Positions 1 through 8,466 of a stretch of DNA of 64,000 bases are shown here, piece by piece. Where the stretch lies: positions 1,718,001-1,782,000 of the forward strand of contig NZ_CP096972.1 in assembly GCF_024758725.1 (NCBI RefSeq), written 5' to 3'. The notes beneath the pieces are model-generated. The model had not been told where the DNA came from, searched no databases, and saw only the letters and a program-made list of their open reading frames with translations. A program made the translations under genes and the position numbers. The DNA comes from Sphingomonas sp. SUN039. Its GTDB lineage: Bacteria > Pseudomonadota > Alphaproteobacteria > Sphingomonadales > Sphingomonadaceae. The first letter of the stretch is position 1; every line of letters begins with the position of its first letter.

Positions 1-496
1 GGTCGAGCAATTGCGGGCGCAATTCGCCTTCCTCGGGGTTGCCGCTGCCGATCAGGACGAAGCGCGCCGAATGCCGCACGCTCAACCCCTCGCGCTCGAC
101 GACATTCTCGCCCGATGCCGCCACATCGAGCAGCAAATCGACAATATGATCCTCAAGCAAGTTGATTTCATCGATGTAGAGAAAGCCTTGATCGGCCTTC
201 GCCAGCAGCCCCGGTTCGAACGCCTTTTCCCCCTTGCCCAGCGCGCGTTCGATATCGAGCGCCCCGACCACACGGTCCTCGGTGGCGCCGAGCGGGAGGT
301 CCACAAAGGGTACTGGCTTGCCCTTACCCAACGGCGGCAACAGTGCCGCGAGCGCGCGAGCGGCGGTCGATTTTCCCGTCCCCCGGTCGCCGAACACCAT
401 CACGCCGCCGATCTTCGGATCGACCGCCGCAATCAGCAGCGCGCGCTTCATCTCGTCCTGACCGACGATTGCCGAAAAGGGGAAAGCCGCCCGCAT
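1..496 (-). CDS. bchI: Magnesium chelatase ATPase subunit I, N-terminal part (cut by left window edge)
   Basis: This is the AAA+ ATPase subunit that, with BchD and BchH, inserts Mg2+ into protoporphyrin IX, the first committed step of bacteriochlorophyll synthesis. Only about 165 residues are inside the window. The N-terminus reads [20 protein letters not shown], followed by Walker [10 protein letters not shown] (residues 36-44), the [17 protein letters not shown] segment and Walker [10 protein letters not shown]. These are typical of BchI/ChlI rather than generic AAA+ proteins. The ATG at 496 (MRAAFPF) matches the usual family start. An in-frame ATG at 514 would add MLHVNA but falls inside a PpsR-type palindrome. 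The presence of bchI implies a photosynthesis gene cluster continuing to the left. Confidence 0.93.
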   Translation of the reverse strand, partial: MRAAFPFSAIVGQDEMKRALLIAAVDPKIGGVMVFGDRGTGKSTAARALAALLPPLGKGKPVPFVDLPLGATEDRVVGALDIERALGKGEKAFEPGLLAKADQGFLYIDEINLLEDHIVDLLLDVAASGENVVEREGLSVRHSARFVLIGSGNPEEGELRPQLLD

Positions 497-506
497 TGCG
501 TTCACG

Positions 507-524
507 TGTAACATGCGCTGGACA
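507..524. promoter_or_regulatory. PpsR/CrtJ-type binding site (TGT-N12-ACA)
   Basis: TGTAACATGCGCTGGACA fits the TGT-N12-ACA consensus bound by the redox/light repressor PpsR (CrtJ) at photosynthesis promoters. It sits 11-28 bp upstream of the preferred bchI start, where it could block transcription. Motif and position are seen; binding is inferred. Confidence 0.5.
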
Positions 525-609
525 GTCGGCAAGTCGCTGCATCGCGACAGTCTTGCAAAATGTAACCATCGGCGTAGCCTCGCTCGTACGTCCTGCGAGG
601 AGTGCGACC

Positions 610-1395
610 ATGTCCGCGACCGTTTCGACACCGAAGGAAAGTGGCGCGCTGCCCGTCCGTAAAATTACCACTGCCGATCTCGACTGGGCGCTGCGCGAGG
701 GTTGGAGCGATTTTCAGGCCAAGCGCGGCGACCTGATTTTCGTGGCGCTGCTGTATCCCGCCATCGGCTTGATCGCGGCGGCGTTTGCGCTGAACGATGC
801 GGCGCTGCCGCTGGTCTTCCCCTTTGCGGCAGGCCTGTCGATCTTCGGCCCTGCTGCGGCCTCGGGCTTTTACGAGCTGGCGCGACGACGCGAGGCGGGC
901 CTCGAATCGAGCTGGCGGCACTTTTTCGATCCGATGCGGGGCAAGCAGGGATCGACGATCCTGATGCTGACGACCGGCCTCGGCGTCCTGTTCCTGTTCT
1001 GGCTCGGCGCGGCCTATGCAATCTATGCCGCCACGATGGGGCCGGATTTCCCGACCGGCGTCGCGAGTTTCCTGCGCCGCGTCTTCACCACGCCGCAGGG
1101 GTGGACGCTGATCGTCCTCGGCAATCTGGCGGGCGCGGTGTTTGCGGTCGTGACCCTGATGACGACGCTCGTCTCGTTCCCGATGGCGGTCGACCTCGAT
1201 GTCGATCCGGGGCATGCGGTCGAAACCTCGCTGCGCGCGGTGTCGGCAAATCCGGGGCCGGTCGCCGGATGGGGCCTGCGGGTCGGCATCCTGCTCGTGC
1301 TCGGTGCGCTGCCGGCGTTTATCGGGCTGGCTGTGGTGCTGCCGACGCTCGGCTATGCGACGTGGCACCTCTACACACGGATGGTCGAGCGCTAG
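610..1395 (+). CDS. DUF2189 family integral membrane protein
   Basis: This is a 261-residue inner-membrane protein of the DUF2189 family, function unknown. The start ATG at 610 has GAGG nine bases upstream; the same frame is open much further upstream, but that extension is arginine-rich shadow sequence. The N-terminus has the family-like [21 protein letters not shown] stretch, followed by about six hydrophobic segments (near residues 48-65, 75-90, 118-140, 165-190, 215-240). It is transcribed divergently from bchI, across the PpsR-like site. A link to photosynthesis is possible but only inferred from position. Its last four bases overlap the end of the converging esterase gene. Confidence 0.75.
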   Translation: MSATVSTPKESGALPVRKITTADLDWALREGWSDFQAKRGDLIFVALLYPAIGLIAAAFALNDAALPLVFPFAAGLSIFGPAAASGFYELARRREAGLESSWRHFFDPMRGKQGSTILMLTTGLGVLFLFWLGAAYAIYAATMGPDFPTGVASFLRRVFTTPQGWTLIVLGNLAGAVFAVVTLMTTLVSFPMAVDLDVDPGHAVETSLRAVSANPGPVAGWGLRVGILLVLGALPAFIGLAVVLPTLGYATWHLYTRMVER

Positions 1396-2378
1396 ATCAG
1401 CGCAACACTCTTCGCCCAGCCGAGAAACAGTTCCGGCCATATCCCGACCGGCTTGCCGATGGCTTTGCGCAACCCGAACCCGTGGCCGCCATTGGCAAAC
1501 AAATGCGTCTCCACCTTTATGCCCTTTGCCTTGAGCGCATCGCGAAACATCAGGGTGTTGGCGACCGGCACGACATCGTCGTCTTCGGCATGAACCAGAA
1601 AGCATGGCGGGCTGTTTGCGGCGATGTTGAGGTGCGGGGAATGTGCCGCCTCGAGCGCATCGTTATCGTCGATCAGCAGCTTGCGCGACCCCGGATGCGC
1701 GTTCTTGCGGTCCATCGACACCACCGGATAAATCGGCGCAGCGCAGAACGGGCGCGGAGACAGCGCGTCGGCGGCATCGACCGGCGCGTAAGTCGGGGCC
1801 GCAAAACGCGCGACCAGATCGGTGCAGACATGCCCCCCCGCCGAAAATCCCATCGCGCAAACGCGTTCAGGATCGACGCCATAGTGCGTGGCGCGCTGGC
1901 GGATCAGCCGCATCGCCCGCTGCGCGTCAGACAGCGCAACGTCCGGCCCCGCTGCCCAGCCTTCACCCGGCAAACGGTAGAACAGGACGAACACCGTGAA
2001 CCCGCGCGCCGACAGCCAGCGGCCGAGTTCATAACCCTCTTTGTCGATCACCACCCATTTATAGCCGCCCCCCGGCGTAATCAGCACCGCCGCACCATTG
2101 GGGACGTCGGGCCGGAACACGACCAGTCGCGGGCGCGAAATGCCGAACACCGCGCGGTCGGTGAGTTGCGGGTCAGTGCTGCGCTCGTTGACGGTTTCGA
2201 CCAGCGGCACCTTGGGCGCGCCCGGCGCACCTTTAGGCCACAGGTCGATGGTCTCGACCGGTTGAGGCAGCCCTGCGGGCAGCGCGCCGCTCTTGACCGG
2301 CGGCGGCGTCTGCGCCGAGGCCCGCGCCGCGAGGCTCGCCGCGAGCGTTGCCCCCATCAGTGTCCGTCGATCGATCAT
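1392..2378 (-). CDS. Secreted alpha/beta-hydrolase, acetyl(xylan) esterase-like
   Basis: This 328-residue hydrolase of the BD-FAE/esterase-lipase type probably removes acetyl or similar ester groups from plant polysaccharide fragments. The N-terminus has twin arginines (IDRRTL) and a hydrophobic stretch ending ARASAQ, so Tat or Sec export to the periplasm is likely. The nucleophile elbow is GFSAGG (Ser179), the oxyanion region is TPGGGY, the acid lies in HAEDDDVVP and the histidine in NGGHGFG. Its start overlaps the end of the GH43 gene by 4 bp (ATGA), making it the last gene of the receptor-GH43-esterase operon. Substrate is inferred from context. Confidence 0.85.
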   Translation of the reverse strand: MIDRRTLMGATLAASLAARASAQTPPPVKSGALPAGLPQPVETIDLWPKGAPGAPKVPLVETVNERSTDPQLTDRAVFGISRPRLVVFRPDVPNGAAVLITPGGGYKWVVIDKEGYELGRWLSARGFTVFVLFYRLPGEGWAAGPDVALSDAQRAMRLIRQRATHYGVDPERVCAMGFSAGGHVCTDLVARFAAPTYAPVDAADALSPRPFCAAPIYPVVSMDRKNAHPGSRKLLIDDNDALEAAHSPHLNIAANSPPCFLVHAEDDDVVPVANTLMFRDALKAKGIKVETHLFANGGHGFGLRKAIGKPVGIWPELFLGWAKSVALI

Positions 2379-3994
2379 GGCAACGCCTCGTAACGAAAGT
2401 TCGAGAACCGCGCGGCACCCGGTCCCGCCGCATAGAGCGCGGGGCGCAGGCTCAGGAAATCGCCCGCGACATTATGGTGATAGCCGCTGACTTCCATCTG
2501 CACATCGAACTTGTCCCATGCGGCATTACCATCGGACCGCGTGTAGATCGTCACGATGTTGCGGTCGTTGACCAGCCTGATTTCCAGACGCCGCAACGGC
2601 ACGATGCTCTTCGCGCGCGGGCGGCGGACGCCATAGCGCTGCATGACCAGCCCGTCCGCCCCGAAACCCAGCCCCGCATAAAGCCGACGGCTGTAGAAGA
2701 GCAGCAGCCCCGCCTCGCAACTGCCCTCCAGCTCGATCCCGACGCTGATCGCATAGCGCTGGTCGCCCGCGATCGCGCAGACCGGCGAACTGTCGGCAGG
2801 GCTCGTGCCCTTCCCTGCCAGGCGCATTGCGCCCGGCATATAGCTTACCCGCGCGGCCTCGTTCGTGGCGGGGTCGTAGAACGCCCAGAGGGCGCCGAAC
2901 CGGTCGCGGCCGAAATTATCGCTCAGGGGCTGTCCGTGCTGCGCGCCGCCTGCCCGTTGCGGCATCGTCAGCGGCTTCGACAGATCGCCGCCGCCCGGAC
3001 GCGGCCAGCCATCGCGGCTCCATTCGACCGGCGCGAGCAGCATCTGCCGCCCCAGGGTCCAATAGCCGTTCTCATAGCCATGGAGGACCATCCACCACTT
3101 GCCGCCCGGCCCCTCGAACAAGGTGCCATGCCCGCGCGACCACCATTTCTCGCGCGGCGATGTCGTCCGCATCACCGGATTGCCGGGATCGTTCTCCCAC
3201 GGGCCGTCGAGCGAGCGGCTACGTGCGACAATCACCATATGGCCGGTCGGTGGCCCCGCGGTCCCGCCGACAGCGGTAATCATGTAATACCACGCGCCGC
3301 GCCGCACGATCTTCGGCCCTTCGGGCGAGAATCCCTCGACGACCCAGTCGGCGGGGTAACGCCAGGGGTCGTAAACATGTTCGACCTTGCCGACGGTTGC
3401 GAGACCGTCGGGTGTCAGCCGCACCCGGTCGCCACCCGACAGAAACAGCCAGCGGGTGCCGCTTGCGTCGACGGCATGGCCGGGATCGATATGGTCGGGC
3501 AGGTTCAGATCGACCGGTGCGCTCCACGGTCCCTCGATCCGGTCGGCGGTAATGACATAGATCGACCGGCGCGACGGACTGCGCGCTGGAATGTAGCAAT
3601 AATATTTGCCGCCATGCTTGATCAGTTCGGGCGCCCACACCGACCCGATGGGCGTGGTGAGCGCGGCAGTTACCGGCGTCCAGTTCACCAGATCGCGGCT
3701 GTGCCAGATGACGATACCGGGATAAGCGTCGAAGCTCGAGAAAGTCAGGTAATAATCGTCGCCGTCGCGCAGGATCGTCGGGTCGGGGTGATCGCCCGCG
3801 AAGACGGGGTTGAGGAACCGCCCGTTGCCGAGATCGGCCTTGCGCTGTCCCTCATACCCCGTCCCCCAGCGCATCCCCTCATAGGGGTCGAGCGACGCCG
3901 TCGCCCGACTGCCTTGCGCGTGCGACCCGCAGGGCAAAGACAGTGTCAGTCCCGCCGCCCCGGCTCCCACTAATCCGGCGCGGCGGGTAATCAC
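2375..3994 (-). CDS. Glycoside hydrolase family 43 protein (beta-xylosidase/arabinofuranosidase-like)
   Basis: This 539-residue enzyme has a five-bladed-propeller GH43 catalytic domain plus a C-terminal beta-sandwich (about residues 350-539) as in GH43 xylosidases. Candidate catalytic residues are Asp71 in DHPDP (base), Asp170 in IDPG (pKa modulator) and Glu225 in PEGP (acid). An N-terminal ITRRAG motif and hydrophobic region ending SHAQ suggest export. The first in-frame start is GTG at 3994, nine bases after the receptor stop codon. It would trim xylose- or arabinose-containing side chains from pectin or xylan; exact specificity cannot be read. It is the middle gene of the receptor operon. 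Confidence 0.87.
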   Translation of the reverse strand: MITRRAGLVGAGAAGLTLSLPCGSHAQGSRATASLDPYEGMRWGTGYEGQRKADLGNGRFLNPVFAGDHPDPTILRDGDDYYLTFSSFDAYPGIVIWHSRDLVNWTPVTAALTTPIGSVWAPELIKHGGKYYCYIPARSPSRRSIYVITADRIEGPWSAPVDLNLPDHIDPGHAVDASGTRWLFLSGGDRVRLTPDGLATVGKVEHVYDPWRYPADWVVEGFSPEGPKIVRRGAWYYMITAVGGTAGPPTGHMVIVARSRSLDGPWENDPGNPVMRTTSPREKWWSRGHGTLFEGPGGKWWMVLHGYENGYWTLGRQMLLAPVEWSRDGWPRPGGGDLSKPLTMPQRAGGAQHGQPLSDNFGRDRFGALWAFYDPATNEAARVSYMPGAMRLAGKGTSPADSSPVCAIAGDQRYAISVGIELEGSCEAGLLLFYSRRLYAGLGFGADGLVMQRYGVRRPRAKSIVPLRRLEIRLVNDRNIVTIYTRSDGNAAWDKFDVQMEVSGYHHNVAGDFLSLRPALYAAGPGAARFSNFRYEALP

Positions 3995-4003
3995 GCGCGC
4001 AGC

Positions 4004-6883
4004 CTACATCTTGAACCGCGCACCGAACAGGATCGTCCGACCGAAATGGTTGTTCTCGTAGTTCCGGTCGGCGTCGAAATCGGTGTAGCGATAACGATAG
4101 GTGTCGAGCAAATTGGTGCCCTCGACCGATAGTTCCATCCAGTCGGTGAACTTGTAACGGATCGACGCATCCACGTTCCAGGTTGCCCCATAACCCTCGA
4201 ACACGTTGCCCGTGCCCGAATTCGCATCGATGTACCGGTCACGATAGCTTGCCGAGGCGCGCGTGCTGAACTTGCCGTCATCATAATAAAGCGTGGCATT
4301 ATAGGCCTTCTTCGAAACACCGAACAGCGTGGCCGTCCGCACGGCGTTGGTCAGCCCGCCGCCGGGGACCGTGGCCGGACCCTGCACGTTGTAGGTCGCG
4401 GACGAATCGATGAACGTCGCATTGGCGAGAAGGCCGAAGTTCTTGAAGAAGCCCTCCTTGATGAAGGTGCTGAACGGCAATTGCAGCGCAAGCTCGACAC
4501 CCTTCAGCGTCGCGCCCGTCCCGTTGACGTTGGCGGTGATCGTGTAAAGCTGGTTCGGGTCGAAGTTGATATAGGCGGGCGAACTGGTCGGCAGCGCCTC
4601 ACGCGGCAGGCCGGTCGAGGCATAAGTTGCCGTGAATGCCTGGCTGATCGGGAAGCTCTCGACCTTTTTGATGAAGCCCGCGACCGACAGGATCGCGCCC
4701 GGTGCAAAATACCATTCGGCCCCGAGGTCGAAATTGGTCGCCCGGTACGGATTGAGCTGCGGATTGCCGTACGTAATCCGGAAGTTGAACCCGTCGATCG
4801 TCCCGCCCGGCGTCAGATTGCCGAGCGACGGACGCGTCATCACCTTCGCGATAGCACCGCGGATAATGAAGTTGCGCGACGGATAGAACGCCACATTGAA
4901 CGACGGCAGCCAGTCTTCGTAGGACCGCTCGACCGTCACCGTCGCCCCGCTGAGCACGCCGGTCGAACTCTGTTCGGTGCGCGCATAGCGGATGCCGGCA
5001 TTGCCTGCATATTCGAGGCCGAACAGATCGCCCTTCACGTCGACCTGGAGGTAACCGCCCTTGGTCGTTTCGGTGACCGAACGGGTGTTGCCCGCATCGA
5101 CCGTCGGTGTGCGGCTGTACAGACCGGTAAAGGCCGCAGCAGCGGGCAGGTTGGCGATCAGGAAACTGCTGGTCGTCCCCGCAGGCTGGCCGCCATTGCC
5201 GATATTGAACGTCTCCGACAACGCGGCGGTTACCGGGAAGCCATAGATCGCCGTCGCGCCGAACAGGGCGGAGGGCGAACAGGCAATCGTCCCTGACGTG
5301 CTGGTGACGAGGCTGGTCCCGCCGTTGCCGCACACGACGGTATCACGCAGGAAGCCGACCGTGTCGAAATTGAACCGGCGATAGACGGCGCCCGCCTTCA
5401 ACGTGAACCCTTCGACGACGTCCCATTCGGTCCGCAACTGAGCGGTGCGGAACTTGTTGGTCACGTTCGACGGACGGTCGCGAATTTCGGCAAGCTGGAA
5501 CACCGTCGGATCGGTGACGCTGGTGCCGAAGGTCAGCTTCGGCGTCGCCATCGTGCGATAGTCGTACGAATATCCCTGCGCGTCGCGATCGTCGAACAGG
5601 ATCGTCGTTTCGACCGGAATATCGGCGTTGGACTTCGACGCGCCGAGAAGCAGGGTAAAGCGGAACTTGTCGCCCAGCTGCTGGTCCCAGGTGCCGCCGA
5701 TCTGGTAGAAATCGGTCTTCGACTGGCGCAGATAATGTTCGGTGCGGACGTAAACATCGTTGAGCGTTGCCGCGATCATGTTGTTGTTGGCGTCATAGAC
5801 CGGATTGACCACGTCGATTGGCCGCTCGAGCGTCCGCAACAGCACTTCGCCCCACTTCTCCTCGCGGGCTTCCTTGAACCGCGAATAGAGGCCGTCGATC
5901 GAAATCTTGGTGCTCGTGGTCGGCTCGAACTGGATCGATCCGGTCAGGCCCAGCCGTTCGCGGTCATGGCCGATCTCGCCGTAACGCGGGATGCGCGGGT
6001 GAAAGGCGAGCGCAGCCTGGTCGCATGCGGCATTGCGCCCGACAGTATAGACACCGCCTGCGTTGGGCGAGCCGATGCCGCTGGTTGCCGTTGTGGTGAA
6101 GCACGGTGCGCCGTTGACGCTGTCGAAGCGTGCCTGTGCCCAGCGCACGCTGTTGTTGCCGAGCTCAAGCGTCTTCACCTTCGAATAGGCGGCCGAGAAC
6201 GACGCCCCGAAGGTGCCATCCTCGTTACGCCAGCTCAGCAGCCCCGCCACGCGCGGCCCGAGCTTTTTCGACAGGTCGTTGTACGATCCGACGACCGACA
6301 GCGCGCCGCGCAAGCCCGCCTTGCCCGCCAGCGGGTTGCCGGTGTTGAGATCGACGACCGCGCCGAGCGAACCTTCGTCGAGCGACGCTTCGGCAGTCTT
6401 GTGGACGACGATGCTGCTGAACAGTTCGGACGCGAACACGTTGAAATCGAATGCACGGTCGCGGTTCGACGACGCACCGTCGGTCGATGTCGCGACGGTC
6501 TCGAGGCCATTGACGCGGACGCGCGTGAACTGGGCACCCAATCCGCGCACAGTGATTGCACGGCCCTCGCCCGCATCGCGCTGGATCGAAATACCGGGAA
6601 TGCGCTGCAGCGACTCGGCGAGGTTCTGGTCGGGGAATTTGGCGATATCTTCGGCCACAATCGCATCGACCGCGCCGACCGAGGTGCGTTTCAGATTGAG
6701 CGCGGCTTCGAGCGAGGCGCGAAAGCCGGTGACGACGATTTCTGCGGTGTCCGATTCGGGTTCGGCAGCGGGCGCTGCTGCCTTGGGGGCCGGGGTCTGC
6801 GCGAACGCGGCGCTCGTGCCGAACGCGATAAGCGCCGTCGATCCCAGCAACAAGGTGGCGGTACGCCGGACAGTGCTCGTCAT
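4004..6883 (-). CDS. TonB-dependent outer-membrane receptor (oligosaccharide type)
   Basis: This 959-residue receptor imports ligands across the outer membrane using TonB energy. The start at 6883 is chosen because GGGGAGG lies six bases upstream; an upstream ATG (6898) lacks such a site. The signal peptide ends AAFAQ. A TonB box-like segment (TAEIVVTGFRASLEAALNLK) precedes the plug (about residues 60-180, with the SLQRIPGISI signature), and the rest forms the beta-barrel ending in aromatic-terminated strands (FGRTILFGARFKM). This layout is typical of the Xanthomonas/Caulobacter carbohydrate receptor subfamily. First gene of the operon with GH43 and esterase, under an operator at 6906-6920, so it probably takes up pectin- or xylan-derived oligosaccharides. 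Confidence 0.93.
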   Translation of the reverse strand: MTSTVRRTATLLLGSTALIAFGTSAAFAQTPAPKAAAPAAEPESDTAEIVVTGFRASLEAALNLKRTSVGAVDAIVAEDIAKFPDQNLAESLQRIPGISIQRDAGEGRAITVRGLGAQFTRVRVNGLETVATSTDGASSNRDRAFDFNVFASELFSSIVVHKTAEASLDEGSLGAVVDLNTGNPLAGKAGLRGALSVVGSYNDLSKKLGPRVAGLLSWRNEDGTFGASFSAAYSKVKTLELGNNSVRWAQARFDSVNGAPCFTTTATSGIGSPNAGGVYTVGRNAACDQAALAFHPRIPRYGEIGHDRERLGLTGSIQFEPTTSTKISIDGLYSRFKEAREEKWGEVLLRTLERPIDVVNPVYDANNNMIAATLNDVYVRTEHYLRQSKTDFYQIGGTWDQQLGDKFRFTLLLGASKSNADIPVETTILFDDRDAQGYSYDYRTMATPKLTFGTSVTDPTVFQLAEIRDRPSNVTNKFRTAQLRTEWDVVEGFTLKAGAVYRRFNFDTVGFLRDTVVCGNGGTSLVTSTSGTIACSPSALFGATAIYGFPVTAALSETFNIGNGGQPAGTTSSFLIANLPAAAAFTGLYSRTPTVDAGNTRSVTETTKGGYLQVDVKGDLFGLEYAGNAGIRYARTEQSSTGVLSGATVTVERSYEDWLPSFNVAFYPSRNFIIRGAIAKVMTRPSLGNLTPGGTIDGFNFRITYGNPQLNPYRATNFDLGAEWYFAPGAILSVAGFIKKVESFPISQAFTATYASTGLPREALPTSSPAYINFDPNQLYTITANVNGTGATLKGVELALQLPFSTFIKEGFFKNFGLLANATFIDSSATYNVQGPATVPGGGLTNAVRTATLFGVSKKAYNATLYYDDGKFSTRASASYRDRYIDANSGTGNVFEGYGATWNVDASIRYKFTDWMELSVEGTNLLDTYRYRYTDFDADRNYENNHFGRTILFGARFKM

Positions 6884-6905
6884 TAGAAACCTCCCCAATT
6901 ACCGG

Positions 6906-6920
6906 TTATGACACCGGTGT
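6906..6920. promoter_or_regulatory. LacI-type operator, copy A (TonB receptor promoter)
   Basis: TTATGACACCGGTGT matches copy B in 13 of 15 positions (reverse complement), and GACACCGGTGTC at 6910-6921 is a perfect 12-bp palindrome. A second ACCGGT core lies 12 bp away at 6901-6906. It sits 23 bp upstream of the receptor ATG. Confidence 0.7.
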
Positions 6921-7045
6921 CTTTTTCAATCGACCTTACAGGGGCCTCGCTGCTCTTTTCCTGGCGGAAATGAACTTTCAGCCCCTCGAATCCCATGATC
7001 GTTGCCTGTTGCGGCAATCGATTTTCCGGCAGACTTGCGTCTAAG

Positions 7046-7060
7046 TAACCGGTGTCATAA
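7046..7060. promoter_or_regulatory. LacI-type operator, copy B (pectate lyase promoter)
   Basis: TAACCGGTGTCATAA, 55-69 bp upstream of the pectate lyase ATG. It shares its core with sites at 6906, 12687 and 13831. A 214-bp divergent promoter region carries copies A and B near its two ends. Confidence 0.7.
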
Positions 7061-7114
7061 GGTTTAGCGACGAGTGCACGCCGATGTCAAGACGGCGGTT
7101 TCAGGAGAGCGAAG

Positions 7115-8464
7115 ATGCGGCTGGGTGTGACATTTTTGGCGGCGCTTGCGCTTGCATTGCCGAGCTTTGCCGCCGCGCAGCAGGCCAGCTTTCCCGGCGC
7201 GGTCGGCTGGGCCGCTACCACTGTCGGCGGGCGCGGCGGTCGCATTATCCGCGTCACGACGCTTGCCGCCGATGGCCCGGGCTCTTTCAAGGAAGCCGTT
7301 CAGGCCAAGGGGCCGCGAATCGTCGTTTTCGAAGTCGGCGGCGTGATCGACCTGAAGCGGACAACACTCGAAATCCGCGAGCCATATCTGACCATCGCGG
7401 GGCAAACCGCCCCCTCGCCCGGCATCACGATCATCAAGGGCGGCATCGACGTTCACGGCCACGACGTCGTCATCCGCCACATCCGCGTCCGCACCGGTGC
7501 CGACAACCAGCCCAAACGCAGCGGGTGGGAGGCGGACGCCTTCTCCACCGTCGGCGCGTACAATGTCATTATCGACCACAACACATTCAGCTGGGCGATC
7601 GACGAAAACATGTCCGCCAGCGGCCCGCGTTTCAACGGCAAGACGCCCGACGAATGGCGTGCCAACACCAGCCACAACATCACCTTCTCGTACAATCTGG
7701 CGAGCGAGGGTCTCGCCGATGCGAGCCACCCCAAGGGCGAACACAGCAAGGGGTCGTTGATCCACGACAACACCTCGAACATCCTGTTCTACCGCAACAT
7801 CTGGGCGCATAATCAGGAGCGCAATCCGCTGTTCAAGGGCGGCGCACGCGGTGCCGTGATCAACAATCTGATCTACGATCCCGGCGAGCGGGCAGTGCAC
7901 TATAACCTGATGGCGCTCGAATGGGGCAGCTACCCCTATCAGAACGGCCAGCTGAGCGCGGTCGGCAACGTCCTGCGCGGGGGCGTATCGACGGCGGTCG
8001 GCCTGCCCTTCCTCACGCTCGGCGGCGATGGCGATCTCGAATATTACGGCAAGGACAATATCGCGGTCGACAAATGGGGCGCGCCGCTGCCGATGTTCGG
8101 CCGATATGGCGAGACGCGCGCAAAGCTGATTGTCAGCAAGACTCCGGTGTCATGGCCTGCCGGCATTGCCGTCCTGCCGGTGCGCGACGTGGAGACGCAT
8201 GTGCTGGCCCACGCCGGGGCGCGCCCGTGGGACCGCGATGGCGACGACATCCGCGTGCTGTTCTTCGTCGCGGAAGGGCGCGGGACGATCATCAACGACG
8301 AGAAGGACTGGAGCGCCTATCCGGTGCAGGCCGAAACCCGCGCGCCCTTTGTGGACGGCGACTGGGATCTCGCAACGATGGAGCCAAAGTCCGGCCTGTA
8401 TCCGGGGCAGAAAGGCCCGATCCAGGAAAAGCTCAGCCCCCGCGACGCGGCGATGCGGCAATAG
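7115..8464 (+). CDS. Secreted pectate lyase, polysaccharide lyase family 1-like
   Basis: This 449-residue protein has a clear Sec signal peptide (MRLGVTFLAALALALPSFAA, cleavage after AAAQ) and a right-handed parallel beta-helix pattern. Sequence such as DVVIRHIRVRTG, NVIIDHNTFSWAIDEN and NILFYRNIWAHNQERNPLFKGG is typical of the PL1/pectate-lyase superfamily, which cleaves polygalacturonate by beta-elimination and gives 4,5-unsaturated oligouronates. AGGAGA lies just upstream of the ATG. It is divergent from the TonB receptor, and its products would feed the KduI/KduD/KdgK enzymes encoded downstream. Signal peptide and fold are seen; substrate is inferred. Confidence 0.85.
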   Translation: MRLGVTFLAALALALPSFAAAQQASFPGAVGWAATTVGGRGGRIIRVTTLAADGPGSFKEAVQAKGPRIVVFEVGGVIDLKRTTLEIREPYLTIAGQTAPSPGITIIKGGIDVHGHDVVIRHIRVRTGADNQPKRSGWEADAFSTVGAYNVIIDHNTFSWAIDENMSASGPRFNGKTPDEWRANTSHNITFSYNLASEGLADASHPKGEHSKGSLIHDNTSNILFYRNIWAHNQERNPLFKGGARGAVINNLIYDPGERAVHYNLMALEWGSYPYQNGQLSAVGNVLRGGVSTAVGLPFLTLGGDGDLEYYGKDNIAVDKWGAPLPMFGRYGETRAKLIVSKTPVSWPAGIAVLPVRDVETHVLAHAGARPWDRDGDDIRVLFFVAEGRGTIINDEKDWSAYPVQAETRAPFVDGDWDLATMEPKSGLYPGQKGPIQEKLSPRDAAMRQ

Positions 8465-8466
8465 GG

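Noticed and set aside
343-609. Long in-frame extension of the DUF2189 gene over bchI
   Set aside because: It runs antisense through the bchI N-terminus, and a better start with GAGG lies at 610.
7064-7900. 278-codon minus-strand frame opposite the pectate lyase
   Set aside because: Shadow frame: the plus strand has a signal peptide, ribosome-binding site and beta-helix sequence.
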